DNA of 64,000 bases from Riptortus pedestris (taxonomy: Eukaryota > Arthropoda > Insecta > Hemiptera > Alydidae): assembly GCA_019009955.1 (NCBI GenBank), contig CM032230.1:29215001-29279000 (forward strand). Reading direction: 5' to 3'. The position numbers and the translations under genes were made by a program. A model generated the notes under the pieces. The model was not told where the DNA came from. It did not search any database and saw only the letters and a list, made by a program, of their open reading frames with translations. This document shows, piece by piece, positions 45,116-56,530 of this stretch; position 1 is the first letter of the stretch; every line of letters begins with the position of its first letter.

Positions 45116-45917
45116 TACACGAAATATCTTCTTTTGAGATTTTTGGGACTTTTAAACTAAGGATTGCCGGATTAAATGATACGTGTACATGACAAGTCAC
45201 CGTTAGACTATATTATCACACAGACTGGCAAACCGTTACAGTGTTGCCACCGCAATAATGAAAAGAATATCAAGAATTCATACACCATTAATCAATATTA
45301 CAAATACATATCGTTTTAATTCCTATGGGGAGAAACTGTCGTCAATGGCTGATGATAGAATGCAGCTGGGAAGCGCTCTCGATGCGAGAACCACAAGTTC
45401 AAGTCCGTCAAATGTTGTACAGAGTTAGTTGTTCCTAATCAGTAGGTTTTGTAAGTCTTTTATCAGTATTAGGTTGTTTATCTTTTAGTCCGGGTCTATT
45501 TGTTTACAACGTAGATCAGTCAAACGAAGGGTTTAGCGTGTGTACAGGTAAATTGGATTCATGTACAAGATCGTTGTCCGATATCCATATTAAGTTCTTT
45601 ACGTTTTAATGTATTATTTGAGTCATGGACTGGTATAAGTAAAAATAATATTAAATAATTGAATTGGAATATGGATGTATGTTCGTCATTGCTTTGTCTG
45701 TTCGTATACGTGCGTTTGTCCATTTGATGTCTTTCGTTTAAGTAGTTACAATGGTATGAATATCGTGTCTGAGTTAGTTCATTATTTCAACAGTATTATT
45801 TCACATAACACAAATACATATCAAATAATATTCATCGTCTTCCGCTTATTAATTTTTCACTCTACATGTTTCACGTCCTCTAAAACTCCTCTTCAGGAGT
45901 TGTACATGTATAGTAAA
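45116..45917. other. Intergenic DNA with a tRNA-like fragment
   Basis: Unique-looking sequence. The only notable part is the tRNA-like stretch at 45345-45416. The 98-codon frame at 45675 runs into a repeat-A end and is not supported. Confidence 0.35.
45345..45416 (+). other. tRNA-Ala-like fragment (possible SINE head)
   Basis: GCAGCTGGGAAGCGCTC, then ATGCGAGA, then AAGTTCAAGTCC follow the D-arm, anticodon-arm and T-arm order of a tRNA-Ala-like sequence, with a short deletion in the anticodon arm. Acceptor pairing is poor, so it is not a working tRNA gene. Confidence 0.3.
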
Positions 45918-46284
45918 GATTTGTCACGCAGGTACTGCGTAAAGAAAGCAGATTTCCCTTGTGAAGTTTAACAATAGATAAATCTACATACTGGTGTCAC
46001 AACAGCACCGTCAATATTAAGTCCATAAGTACAAACAATAATAAGAAACCTCCCGACAAGCAGGGGCTGAAATGTAAACAAAAAGGTCTGCCAACTTCCG
46101 GAAAGAAAAAAAAAATACTGGAATATATCAGAATATAACATTAACTTTATTGAAAACTACACATGCGCACATAAATTGGAATGATCCTCATTTCATTCAT
46201 TTTTCAATGAATATTGAAGACATTGGTCGAAACTCGCGAAATGAGTTCAACCTGATAGCTTATTACTCTTGGGGGAAACCTACT
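45918..46284 (-). repeat. Repeat A, internally deleted
   Basis: 'tttgtcacgcaggtactgcg', 'agcagatttcccttgtgaag', 'accgtcaatattaag', and the 5' end 'ggggaaacctact' before AAAA. Confidence 0.75.
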
Positions 46285-46391
46285 AAAACAAATTTGTCAA
46301 TGAAATGACAAATAATTAAAAAAATGAAGAAAATAATTAATTCAGTTATCCACATATAACCCTCATAGTGTTTACCGTTTTGAAGTCAAAT

Positions 46392-46394
<3 letters not shown>

Positions 46395-46434
<40 letters not shown>
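46395..46434. repeat. (TA)n microsatellite
   Basis: 40 bp of pure TA. Confidence 0.95.
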
Positions 46435-46436
<2 letters not shown>

Positions 46437-48640
46437 GGCTGTGCTGAAAATCATGTAGAAAATTGGAGGATGAAAACAAGCTATTATTAGGAATACAAAT
46501 GATATATAAAACATTTTGACTGTAGTAGCCTTGCTTAGTTGTTGATAGAATATTCATTTTCACCTTGCAAACGCACGGCCTTGAATGACTGATGCATCCA
46601 ATTGCACCTAATTACAGCGTAACTAATGCATCTCTAGAATTTGCAAGAAATCCAGTTATAATTGCACCTATAAACTGGATTGATTAGTAACCTGCTCATC
46701 GCCATGGACGCCTTTCGTCTTTCTTATTCAGTTCTTAGAATAATAATCTTTAGTTCTCTGATCTTTTTTAATATTCTTTTCTTCATACATTCCTGCAATG
46801 ATTTCACACAACACATTCCAAACAAGTACGAGAAGGTTTTCTTCTATTTGTTGGCTTCCTCGAAACTGGTCTGCTAATGCTATGACACAATTGAGGCAAT
46901 CCCTTCATGTAAGGCTAGTTTTAGAATTCTGTAGCTGTCCCTCCATTGAGAATTTTAGATATCACTCTGTAATTATTTTAGAATTTTATATCTTCTTCTT
47001 GACTGAATATTTTAAAAGGTATTAATTTTCAAAACGTTTAGAATTTTATAGCTGTTTCTTCATTGAATGTTTCGGTCTGTCAAAATTTGTCTACCTTGAG
47101 CTTCTGACTACGAATGTTGAAAGTGGAAAGAAGAAGGTTCTCGCATTAAGATGAGGAGCCAAATTTAAATTAGATCTACCAAATGAACCAAATAAATTTC
47201 ACCAATTAAATAATTTTGTAAGAGCTAACCCATCATTGTCTGAGTAAATACGTTCTGTTTGTGTGGTGTTCTATTGGAATACCAGTAAACGATCTAGGCT
47301 GCTCTTCTGTTATTATTAAGTTGCCATTATTTGATGGAATTTTGCTTTATCGTTTTCAAGGTCTTGAGTAGGAAGATATGGATATGTTGTTTGCGTGTAT
47401 TATTCAAATGCTTACAAACCAAGCGCTACAGTACTTGGAGGATCTCGACCTCTGATCCTTCATTTTTGAACGTTACTCCTGGGTTCCAGAACATTAGTGT
47501 ACTAATTCGAAAGGATTAAAGGTGTTTTTTTTTTTTTGCTCTATAAAAATGCTTCTATGGGAACAGCAAGGAGTTGGCAATTTGTTATTTTACTACTAAA
47601 CACGTTGCATATATAGGGAAATCGAGAACTTAATTTTAATAATACCTTTGGATTTTTATCCAAGAATATTTAAAAATATTGAGTCCTTAGCTTATTTGTG
47701 AATTTCGCTTCAGTACTCGTAGAAGCTGGTCATGGGCAAAATCTTTGAGCATTCAGTATGATCAGAAGCTATGATATTCCATTTGGGGGAAGTTAGCCTC
47801 TGCAAGTCTCCTAAGTTGACCAAGCATCTCTGGCTGACCTTGCATCCTTCCTTGCCTTACCTTGTTAAAGAAATGGTCATCTTCTTTGTAGCCATTTGGG
47901 TTCCATTCTTACATTGTGATCCGACTACTGCAGTCCATCGTCAATGATAGTTGGGTGATAACAGATACGTTCCACAGGTACATTAGCTAGCAAGGTGCTC
48001 CTCTTTCACGTCTCCAAAATCATTTTGGTACTCTTACTTCCCAAAGTGAATTGGGCGCTTCTGCAACCAAGAAATGTTCCTATTCTTACGGTTAATAAGT
48101 TGAAACAGGACTAATTTAATACTACTGTGGCTTCCTTGACCACAATCTTAGAATATTGATAACTGTAGCCTTGGTAAAAGTAAAAATATTCTAATCTTCA
48201 AAAATAATAATGTTATCTTACAGATTCTATTATAATCATAACAAACCACTTATTTTGTAAATAACACTTCGGAGAATTTTTCTTCTAATTTTAATAACCG
48301 TTATCGTGATAAAAGTAGTAACGGTTACCAGAACAATATCAACCAAAGTGATCATTAGTATAGAGAATGTTTAGTATGTTTTGCTTTAAGTGAAAGAAGT
48401 ACGCTATTACTATACACCATTATCATGAACTAAAGGCTTGTAGTTGCAACCATTGCATTCTTTCAGAAGCTTCTCTTTTCATATTATTGTACGCACCGAA
48501 ATCCATAAGATGCTTGATGCCCTCAAAATAGGATTTTTTAGGCCTCTCTCTTCCCCGATGCCCAAGGAGCATTCCTTCAAATATCTTTGTGATTCGATCT
48601 GTGTGCTATATGACATGCCCAATAAGTGTCACTCTCATTT
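46435..48640. other. Intergenic DNA, no recognised gene
   Basis: Mixed AT-rich sequence. A small hairpin (AATCCAGTT..AACTGGATT) lies at 46650-46682. A degenerate tandem repeat is listed separately. Short frames show no family features. Confidence 0.4.
46917..47075. repeat. Degenerate ~60-bp tandem repeat, 3 copies
   Basis: 'ttttagaattctgtagctgtc', 'ttttagaattttatatcttc' and 'tttagaattttatagctgttt' recur at about 46919, 46976 and 47037, each followed by 'c.ttgaat/gaat'. Confidence 0.55.
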
Positions 48641-48641
48641 T

Positions 48642-49538
48642 AGCATATTTCCCTTAAGGGAAGTCAACTATTGAGGTCTCATGATGTGACTTTTGAAACA
48701 TTTCTTCAAATGTCCATCGCCCCAACCCAGGAGATAACGAAAATGAGGCTCCTTCAAAATTATATATATATTTGTCTGTTAACGCTTTAGAGGTCGCATC
48801 GCAATTTTTGTTTGTTACCAAACCGGTTGATCGTTTTATGTAAAAAGAAAGATCAAGTTCGTTAATGGCTGAAAAAGGACGACGGGGAGAGGTGGTCAAT
48901 TTTGAAAATTCCAAATATCTCCGTTACTATAAGTTGGATCGAAAAATTGAATAGAAGCAATCTTATTGTAATTAAAATGTACTATAAATATAACATTTAT
49001 GTTCTATCTTGAATATTAATCAAGATATTTGCATTTTACAGTTTTCAGCCCTCAGCAAACCCCCACTTCTACTCATGGTCCATGAACAATATTCTGTTTT
49101 ATAATACACCTCATTATTCGAAGCTTAAATACCTTTAGAGACCTTTATTATACGAGTTACATTCAAATATGTTCTGGTGACGCTCCACCCCCCCGTTATG
49201 TGACCCGTTAAGTTCTTGGACTACTAAAATATGATTGATTGAGATAAAAGTTATTCTTTATAAACTGCAGTTCTAGATATAGTAAATAGTTTTTAATAAA
49301 ATTAATATTTTATAGTCTGATATATTTCAGTAATTGTTTCTCAGTCTGGTGAGAGCTTAGCAAAGCTGATTGTTTACATTTCAGGCGCTTCTCGTTGAGA
49401 GGGAAAATATTTCTTGTTACCGCTTGTATTTATTAACTTAATATTTATGGTTGTGTTGTGATACCAGTATGTAGTTTTATCTGTTGTTAAACATCACGAC
49501 GGAAATCTGCTTAGTTTTCGAAGTCCCTACGTGACGGA
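48642..49538 (+). mobile_element. Repeat A (Helentron-like), near full length
   Basis: AGCATATTTCCCTTAAGGG after TTTT, then 'gagataacgaaaatgagg', 'tttgtctgttaacgc', 'gatcaagttcgttaatgg', 'atctccgttactataag', 'ccctcagcaaacccccac', 'ggaaatctgcttag' and a decayed hairpin end (GTGACGGA) before T8. 897 bp, no coding capacity. Confidence 0.8.
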
Positions 49539-49599
49539 ATTTTTTTTCTATTGCTTTCCACGTTGAAGTTTTTTTTCGAGTTCAACTTATCGAAGTGAT

Positions 49600-49892
49600 T
49601 CTGCGCCAAATCCATATTTCCTTTGCTTCAAATCTATTCTATTCCCTTTAGTGAAGAGTCCAACTTTCGCTCCCAAAAAGCAGTTTACTCCAAACGAAAC
49701 ATTTTTTTGGTATCCATGGTTATTAGTTAAAATACTCCTTTTGCTCCTGAAGGTTTGTTTTTCTAGAGCTATTCTTCTGTGGATTTCTGTACTACTATCA
49801 TTATCTTGAGTTATGATGCAGCCTAGGTAACAAAACAAATCATGAAAATGCATTAAAATTAAAACGAAACTATCATCTAATGATACAAACAA
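49600..49892 (-). pseudogene. LINE reverse-transcriptase fragment
   Basis: The - strand reads FCYLGCIITQDNDSSTEIHR, then RIALEKQTFRSKRSILTN. YLG.IIT.DGDS..EI..RIA.AK..F..K is a widely shared C-terminal reverse-transcriptase segment of RTE/jockey-like LINEs. After that the frame loses similarity. The fragment lies just downstream of a repeat-A 3' end. It is a different LINE from that at 40.5 kb. Confidence 0.75.
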
Positions 49893-50344
49893 AAAATTAA
49901 TAAATTATAATCTATATGAAATTACACAAATACAATCATTATGTAAATAAAAGAGACCCTGAGGTGCCGCTATGGAAATTCTAATTCATTCCAAACAACA
50001 TGTTTACAGGTATATGGAAGGAGTATATTAACATGCATACATTCATATTTTATCGTGTACTTCGCCTCGACTTCACGGATCTTATTTTAATACTTATTTT
50101 CTTACTACGATTCCGGTAGGTGTGAAGGAATGGTTGTGTAATCTGGCCACGTGTGGCCCCAATAGCTATATTTTTCGAAAAAGAACCCACTAAAAATCCT
50201 TTATCTTGTTAAACGTATGAGAAAATTACATAGAAGAAAAGTTTAAAAAAAAAATAAAAACCGAAATAAAAATTGTAACATCTTCGATCAGAATCATAAT
50301 AATAGAGATATTTTTATTTTTCACTCTCCATATAAACCACTTTT
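49893..50344. other. Intergenic DNA, nothing recognised
   Basis: AT-rich, no notable frame or repeat boundary. Confidence 0.35.
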
Positions 50345-51037
50345 AGCAATTGAGGTCGTACTCATGACGAGATTTTCGAAAACGTTCCTCAAATGTCCAT
50401 CGACTTCTACCCAGGAGATGACAAAACCATTTCCAAACTCGACGTATAATCGTTGAATGTAAAACAAAAGTTCGTTAACGGCTGAAATCACCAGTTTTCG
50501 AAATATCTTCAATACAAAAAGTCGGATCGAAAAATTGTATAGAACCTATCTTGTTGAAAATTGAATGTTCTATAAATATTGTTAAATACATTTATTCTCT
50601 ATCTTGAATATTAACTGAGATATTTGCATTTTCCATGTTTCAGCCTTCACCAAACCCCCACTTCTACTCATGTTAGTATAAACAATACTCTTATGTAGTA
50701 AATCACATTATTCGAAGCTTAAATACCAAATAGTGTTTTAAAGAGACTTTTATTATATATGCCAGATATCTGTAAATATGTTCGCCCCCCCCCTGATTCA
50801 TTATAAATTACAGTACTAGATATAGTAAATAATTTTCAATAAAATTAGTATGTTATATTCTGATATATTTCAGTAATTGTTTTTCTTTCCGGTGAGAGGT
50901 TATTAAAATTGACTGAAAGATTTATTATTACCATTTGTATTTATTCACTTAATATTCATTATGGTGTAGATTTATCTATTGTTAAACTTCACAAGAGAGG
51001 GAAATCTGCTTAGTTTACGCAGCCCCAGCTTGGCGAC
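50345..51037 (+). repeat. Repeat A with damaged 5' tip
   Basis: TTTTAGCA then directly 'attgaggtcgtactcatgacg', so the 5' palindrome is deleted. It continues through 'gaatattaactgagatatttgc' to 'gaaatctgcttagtttacgcag' and a decayed end. The (TA)n tract seen in other copies is absent. Confidence 0.78.
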
Positions 51038-51194
51038 TTTTATCTTTAGACCAATTCTGCCCCTTAATGAATTTTTGAAATATCATCATTGCGACACACC
51101 GAAATTAATGAATAATTAATTAAATAGTTTGGTACGACCTAAAGAGCTCGTATCAATCTTTCTGTACGAACATTAATATGTATGTTTGTGTTAT

Positions 51195-51203
51195 ATATAT
51201 ATA

Positions 51204-51240
<37 letters not shown>
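51195..51240. repeat. (TA)n microsatellite
   Basis: TA tract bordering the GATA-type array. Confidence 0.9.
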
Positions 51241-51241
<1 letters not shown>

Positions 51242-51244
<3 letters not shown>

Positions 51245-51558
51245 CACAAATAGACGGATAGATAGAATGATAGATAGAAAGATAGATAGGATAGATAGAT
51301 AGATAGACAGATAGATAGATAGATGGATAGACGGATAGATAGAATGATAGATTGAAAGATAGATAGGATAGACAGATAGATAGACAGATAGATAGATAGA
51401 TGGATAGACGGATAGATAGAATGATAGATTGAAAGATAGATAGGATAGATAGATAGATAGATAGATAGACAGATAAATGGATAGACGGATAGATAGAATG
51501 ATAGATCGAAAGATAGGTTGGATAGATAGATATATAGCTAGATAGATAGACAGATAGA
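51242..51558. repeat. GATA-type array with 77-bp higher-order unit
   Basis: Tetranucleotide GATA with variants. The phrase GACGGATAGATAGAATGATAG recurs at 51253, 51330, 51407 and 51484, exactly 77 bp apart. The SIYLSVYLS frame on the - strand is a by-product. Confidence 0.92.
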
Positions 51559-51560
51559 TA

Positions 51561-52843
51561 CGTAGTAAGGTCCAAAAGTTTCCGGCCGGGGATAGAAGGA
51601 AAGGTGAAAGAAAAAACTGGTTTTACTGTTTTTCAATATATTCTCCTCTAAGTTCAATACACTTTTTACAACGCTTTGGCAACATTTCTATACCATGAAA
51701 AAAATAATATTCTTTTTTGTTAAAAAAATGTTCTTCCACTGCTGCTTGGAGCTCTTCGTCGGTGTTAAATCGCCTTCCACAAAGGTCAGATTTTAATTTT
51801 GAGAAAAGGTAGAAATCACTAGGGGCCAAGTCTGGGCTGTAGGGTGGGTGAGAAATTTCTTGGAATCCACAGTCCTTCACAGCGGCCTTGGAAATCAATG
51901 CTGTGTGGACAGGGGAATTGTCGTGAAGGAGACGGACGCCTCTGCTTAACTTCCCTTGCCTCTTCTCTTTTATGGCGTCTCGTAACCTGTGAAGTAGGGC
52001 TGCATAATACTCACCATTCATTGTAGTATTCCTTTCTTTAAAATCTATCAATAGTAATCCTTTAAAGTCCCAAAAAATTGTGGTCATTATCTTTTTTGTT
52101 GACTGCGTGACTTTTGCCTTTAAAGGAGGCGCTTCTCCTGGTCTTCTCCATTCCATAGACTCTCTTTTGCTGAGTGGGTCATAATATAGAACCATTGTCT
52201 CATCCCCAGTTACAAATGAGTCCAAAAAATTCTTTGGGTCGGCATTATACTCGCGTAAAAATTCATTGCAGCAGTGAACTCGTTCCTGTTTTTGATGAGC
52301 TGAAAGAATTTTTGGAATCCATCTTGCACTTACCTTGTTCATATGCAAATGTTTTTTGATGATCCTCAAAACACTTGTTTTTGAAAGCCCCAACCTCACT
52401 GCTATTTGCTTGGTTTTCAGTCGTCTGTCAGACAGCAATTCAGATTCCACAAGTTGGATTATTTCAGAAGTGACAGCTTCCAGTGGGCGACAGGGACGTG
52501 GGTCATCTTCTAGACTTTCTCTCCCTAACTTAAATAATTTTGCCCATTCTTTCACTGTGGAATACGAGGGGGAGGACTGCCTGTATACACAATCCAATCG
52601 CTCTTTAATTTGCGCAGGAGTAAGACCCTCTTTACAAAAGAATTTAATTACCGCACGGTACTCGAGTTTAAACATTGTAAAAATGGGGAGTTTCCTTTAA
52701 GGCTTGACACTGACTGACAAGACTGAGGAAGTGCGGGCGATGTGTATGGAGTGAGCAGGCATGGACCTGCATAGGCGTGCAGGTCCCGGCACGTTTGAAG
52801 GAAGGCAAGCAGGAGAGGCCGGAAACTTATGGACCTTACTACG
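51561..52843 (-). mobile_element. Mariner element, 1283 bp, apparently complete
   Basis: 27-bp inverted ends start CGTAGTAAGGTCCAWAAG and differ at a single base (26/27). Both ends are flanked by TA (51559-51560 and 52844-52845), the mariner target duplication. The transposase frame is uninterrupted. The element sits inside a GATA-type array, where TA sites are abundant. Near-identical ends and an open frame point to a young, possibly active copy. Confidence 0.95.
51623..52675 (-). CDS. Mariner transposase (DD34D), intact
   Basis: 350 residues, the usual mariner length. It performs cut-and-paste transposition at TA sites. The N-terminal half carries the paired-like helix-turn-helix DNA-binding region (residues ~5-110, with AQIKERLDCVY and QIAVRLGLSKTSVLRIIKKH). 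A WVPHEL-like linker motif reads RWIPKIL (~119-124). The catalytic triad is Asp158 (TGDET), Asp252 (LLHDNSPVHT) and Asp287 (YSPDLAPSDFYLF), with exactly 34 residues between the last two. The C-terminus ends CIELRGEYIEKQ. The ATG at 52675 is the first in frame and gives the expected start (MFKLEYRAVIKFF). No stops, frameshifts or missing catalytic residues. The DNA-binding half is not typical of Mos1 itself, so it belongs to another mariner subfamily. Confidence 0.95.
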   Translation of the reverse strand: MFKLEYRAVIKFFCKEGLTPAQIKERLDCVYRQSSPSYSTVKEWAKLFKLGRESLEDDPRPCRPLEAVTSEIIQLVESELLSDRRLKTKQIAVRLGLSKTSVLRIIKKHLHMNKVSARWIPKILSAHQKQERVHCCNEFLREYNADPKNFLDSFVTGDETMVLYYDPLSKRESMEWRRPGEAPPLKAKVTQSTKKIMTTIFWDFKGLLLIDFKERNTTMNGEYYAALLHRLRDAIKEKRQGKLSRGVRLLHDNSPVHTALISKAAVKDCGFQEISHPPYSPDLAPSDFYLFSKLKSDLCGRRFNTDEELQAAVEEHFFNKKEYYFFHGIEMLPKRCKKCIELRGEYIEKQ

Positions 52844-52851
52844 TATATAGC

Positions 52852-53172
52852 TAGATAGATAAACAGATAGATATATAGGTAGATAGATAGCCAGATAGAT
52901 ATATAGGTAGATAGATAGCCAGATAGATATATAGGTAGATAGATAGCCAGATAGATATATAGGTAGATAGATAGCCAGATAGATATATAGGTAGATAGAT
53001 AGCCAGATAGATATATAGGTAGATAGATAGCCAGATAGATATATAGGTAGATAGATAGCCAGATAGATATATAGGTAGATAGATAGACAGATAGATATAT
53101 AGGTAGATAGATAGACAGATAGATATATAGGTAGATAGATAGACAGATAGATATATAGATAAATAGATAGAA
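52852..53172. repeat. GATA-type array with 28-bp unit
   Basis: Unit CAGATAGATATATAGGTAGA plus TAGATAGC, about 11 copies. The register differs from the 77-bp array on the other side of the mariner. Confidence 0.92.
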
Positions 53173-53952
53173 ATGTAGACAGATAAAGGCCTCATTTTCG
53201 TGATCTTTTAGTTAATATCAATTTGAAGAGGTATTTCAAAACCTTTTTCGAGCTCATATCTTATTATTGCCCCATCGATAGCAACACTCACCAATTCAGA
53301 ACCAGTTCTGGCTCATTAAGAGGCTATACAAGTTTCAACCTGTTCGATAACGACACAGTTGCACTTTTTTACATGGAACAACTTGTTGAGTTTTGAAGTG
53401 TCGATAACACGCAAACATTCTTCCTATTGTTTACAACATTTTTTGATTGATTTCGTCTTACGCCAGACTCGGCTGAAGACGAAAAGATAATGAAGTTCTT
53501 GACTTAAAATAATCTAATTAGATAAGTGTAATTCATTTATATTATTATATTTTAAATACACCTTCTACTGACAGGCAGATTGCCAAATTACAGATAGTTA
53601 TAAAAATTATATGAGTTATAGAGGAATAAATTTATTTGGGTCCCATACAAGATTCTATCATGTCTTATATTAAGAAAGACCGAAGTACACTCTGAAAACA
53701 TTTGAAAAGATGTAGATTTGATCATAGTAACAGCGCCTCTGACAAAAGTTTTGTCATCTATGAAAATTATCACGCATAGAAATGAAAGCTTTAATTTATG
53801 AATTAAAAAGAAAAATGATCAACACGAAGTGATCCAAATGTCTTTAAATAGTGTATAATCTAAGTTAATGATGGAATTTATATATAAAAGAGTTAAGTAT
53901 TTAACCATATAGAGTTTGGCTAAATTCGTGAGAACATCGGCCTACCTTTTTT
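53173..53952. other. Intergenic DNA, nothing recognised
   Basis: A trace of repeat A may remain at 53190-53250 ('cctcattttcgtgatc'). Otherwise unique. Confidence 0.35.
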
Positions 53953-54632
53953 AGCAGCTTTCCCTTAAGAAAAATCAGTTATTAATATAACGATCTAGGA
54001 AATTCCAAAAATCTAAATTAATATGTATAAACTATAAATGCTGTTTATACATTTTTTTCTAATATTAACAGAGATATTTGTAGTTTTTAAATTTTGTCTT
54101 CAAACAAACCACCTCTTCCAGTCAAGTTATATTAACTAGTAAGCATTTTTTTCTTGAACCACTTTTTTCAAAGCTTAAATACAAAATATAGTTTTTATTA
54201 CTCTGAGATTTTTTCGGTGTGACGTCATCATTTCGGATTTTACGGTATAAATCGACACTGGGGGAGGGGAATAAACGATTTTATAGGAGCATTGTTGTTG
54301 AAGAATTAGTAGAACTATTGTTTCAATAAATGTATCCTCTAACTCAAATATTAATGGAGTTATTTGTGTTATATTTTTTTTTTATTTTACCATTTTGTTA
54401 ACTCCACTTCTACTAACCCGATTTTTACTTAAGCTCGGCTTTACTTTTTTTTTTAGCTTTCTGCTTAAGCTTTTTAGTAGCTCAGACACTAAACATATCG
54501 TATTTTAATTCCAGTTTTTATAGTTTTCATATTAAGGGAGCAAGAGAGAATAAGATGGTCAGATGAGATCATCAGCTTGGTATATCCCAGCCCTGGGAAT
54601 CTGCTTAGTTTATGCCAGACCTGCGCAACGGA
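53953..54632 (+). repeat. Repeat A, diverged
   Basis: AGCAGCTTTCCCTTAAG after T6, then blocks such as 'tattaacagagatatttg' and 'ctgcttagtttatgccagacctgcg' before the decayed end. More diverged than the 48.6 kb copy. Confidence 0.65.
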
Positions 54633-55002
54633 TTTTCTTTTTAATTTTAATTCCATTGGTTAGACTATTTCGTAACTATTTGAAATTATAATATTGCGAG
54701 ATTTATGAAATATTGTTGGCTACTGATTGAAGGAATACGAATTATTTCTATGTTTGATTATTGTGATAACTAGTTTTGCCTATTAGTTGAAGTTCAATGT
54801 CAATACTAGGTTAGAAAATAGAGAAATATAATCACCCCTAGTTATTTTCGTCTAGATTAGAAGCAATGTATTATTTATTTCAGAAATTATTGCCAAATCA
54901 TTGATAACCTCTGTTTCTCATCTTCCTTTTGTTGAGAACTAGTTCAGGGACAAATGTGAGTAACCCTGTGTTGTATTACATAACAAGGCAGTTTTTTATT
55001 AA

Positions 55003-56325
55003 CCCTGGAATGGTAAGGTGGGGCATACAGTGCCCCAGGAAAAGTGTGTAGTTCAATTTCCGCCAGTTGGGGCAGTTTGGCTGGGCAAACCTTTCATGAG
55101 TTTTCCTGTCCCAACATGCTCCCTTCAGTGTGTGACATAGCCTTGACCTAGCAGGTTGTTTTGGTGCTTTTATTTGCGTTTTGGGGTACTGTATGCCCCA
55201 CCTTACCATTAGTGTTTCTTTTCAGTAATTATTAACATTAGTTTTAATATTGTTTTTTAATAACGTGAGCCATAAAATGGACGACAAAAAAGTATTTTGA
55301 ATCAATACATGGGACCAAACGAAATATAACCGTTGACAACTGGTTTTCCAATGTCCCATTATTCAAACATATGCTCCATAAGCATAATATTACAATGGTT
55401 GGAACAATTCGTAAAAATAAACAGCATATACCTATTGAAGCCATACAGACAAAAAACCGCAAACCAGAAACATCTCTCTTTGTATTTGACAATGAACTTA
55501 CATTATTGTCATATGTCCCAAAAAAGAATAGAAATGTTTTACTATTATCGAATATGCACCAAGGCCAATCAATGATAAAAGAAAAAAATATCCCAGAAAT
55601 TATACATTTTTATAATAATACAAAGGGAGGTGTAGATGTTTTCGACCAAATGTGTGCCCAGTACAACTGTAGCCGAAAAACCAGGCGATGGCCCCTATGT
55701 CTTTTTTATGGAATGCTCAACGCCGCTGGAATCAATGCCTACATCATTTTGAGAGAAAACATTCACCGTTCTGGTGGGAAGATGGAGAGCAGGTTAGATT
55801 ATCTACTGTCATTAGGTGAAGAGCTGATAAAGCCATGGATGATGCATCGCCTGACCATAAGAACCATTCCCAGATCTGTACGGGAGGCCATCGAGGAGCA
55901 ATTCGGAGTTAGCAGCCCAGCACCGCCACCCGCTACACAAGGCGCTCGTTCGTCCGGTCGGTGTCATCTATGTGGTAGAGGCAAAGACACTAAAACCACT
56001 GTAAAATGTTGCAAATGCAATAGATTTATATGTTCTAGTCACAAAATCGTTGTATGTGATGCTTGTAATGACTAATAATTAAGTTCCTCCAGATAATAGG
56101 TATAATTCTATATTTTTTTTCAATTACTTATAAAACATAGTAAGTTTTTTTTTATTTAAATATTCTTATTTTTAAAAGACAGCTAAATGTTTATAAAATA
56201 GAGAAAATGTTTTGTTTATGTAAATAAAAATTATTATCATAGCGTAAAAAATCTTTAATAATTGGGGTACCTAGTGCCCCACCTTACCTTTCGTGTTCCA
56301 AAATTTACACCTTACCATTCCAGGG
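55003..56325 (+). mobile_element. PiggyBac-like element, internally deleted, both ends present
   Basis: TTAA at 54999-55002 and 56326-56329 flank 1323 bp. The ends are inverted repeats starting CCCTGGAATGGTAAGGTG (18 of 18). A longer motif (AATGGTAAGGTGGGGCATAC..GCCCC) occurs at 55009-55038, inverted at 55181-55210 (28 of 30) and again near 56262-56290, probably as transposase-binding subterminal repeats. The transposase is cut short at its N-terminus, so this is a non-autonomous derivative. Confidence 0.92.
55269..56075 (+). pseudogene. PiggyBac transposase, C-terminal part
   Basis: The frame is open from a stop at 55266 to TAA at 56073-56075. An ATG at 55371 would give 234 residues. Before that ATG the frame already reads YFESIHGTKRNITVDNWFSN, which holds the second catalytic Asp. 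The third lies in NTKGGVDVFDQMCAQY. The first catalytic Asp and all upstream domains are absent, so the enzyme cannot work. The C-terminus keeps a full cysteine-rich zinc-binding domain (CHLCGRG..CCKCNRFIC..HKIVVCDAC), which in the family binds the transposon ends. The frame is undamaged although the gene is truncated, so a DNA-binding-only product is conceivable. Confidence 0.88.
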
Positions 56326-56330
56326 TTAAA

Positions 56331-56530
56331 TTATTTATTAACGTCGACTCTTTGCAACTAAGGCTAATTGGGACGGGTTATCTACAGGTTACCCGCCCTT
56401 TTCTGGCCAGGGTGGGACTAAGGATTTCACTTAATGAATTACGTCACTAAATAAATTCTCAGTAGCCCAGGCGGGAATCGAATTCGCCACTCTAGGTTTA
56501 CCATGTGAGATTAAGTTCAACGATTTAACT
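56331..56530 (-). mobile_element. tRNA-derived SINE, 5' truncated
   Basis: On the - strand the body and B box are present (GAATTCGATTCCCGCCTGGGC, CCCACCCTGGCCAG, CTGTAGATAACCCG). The A-box region is decayed. The SINE's ATAA tail lies right against the TTAA at the piggyBac right end. Confidence 0.78.

Noticed and set aside
48444..48674. 76-codon frame ending in a repeat-A tip
   Set aside because: Its last codons are repeat-A sequence and the rest has no recognisable features.
51153..51575. 140-codon SIYLSVYLS frame, and the similar one at 52851-53195
   Set aside because: Translation of GATA-type arrays, not a protein.
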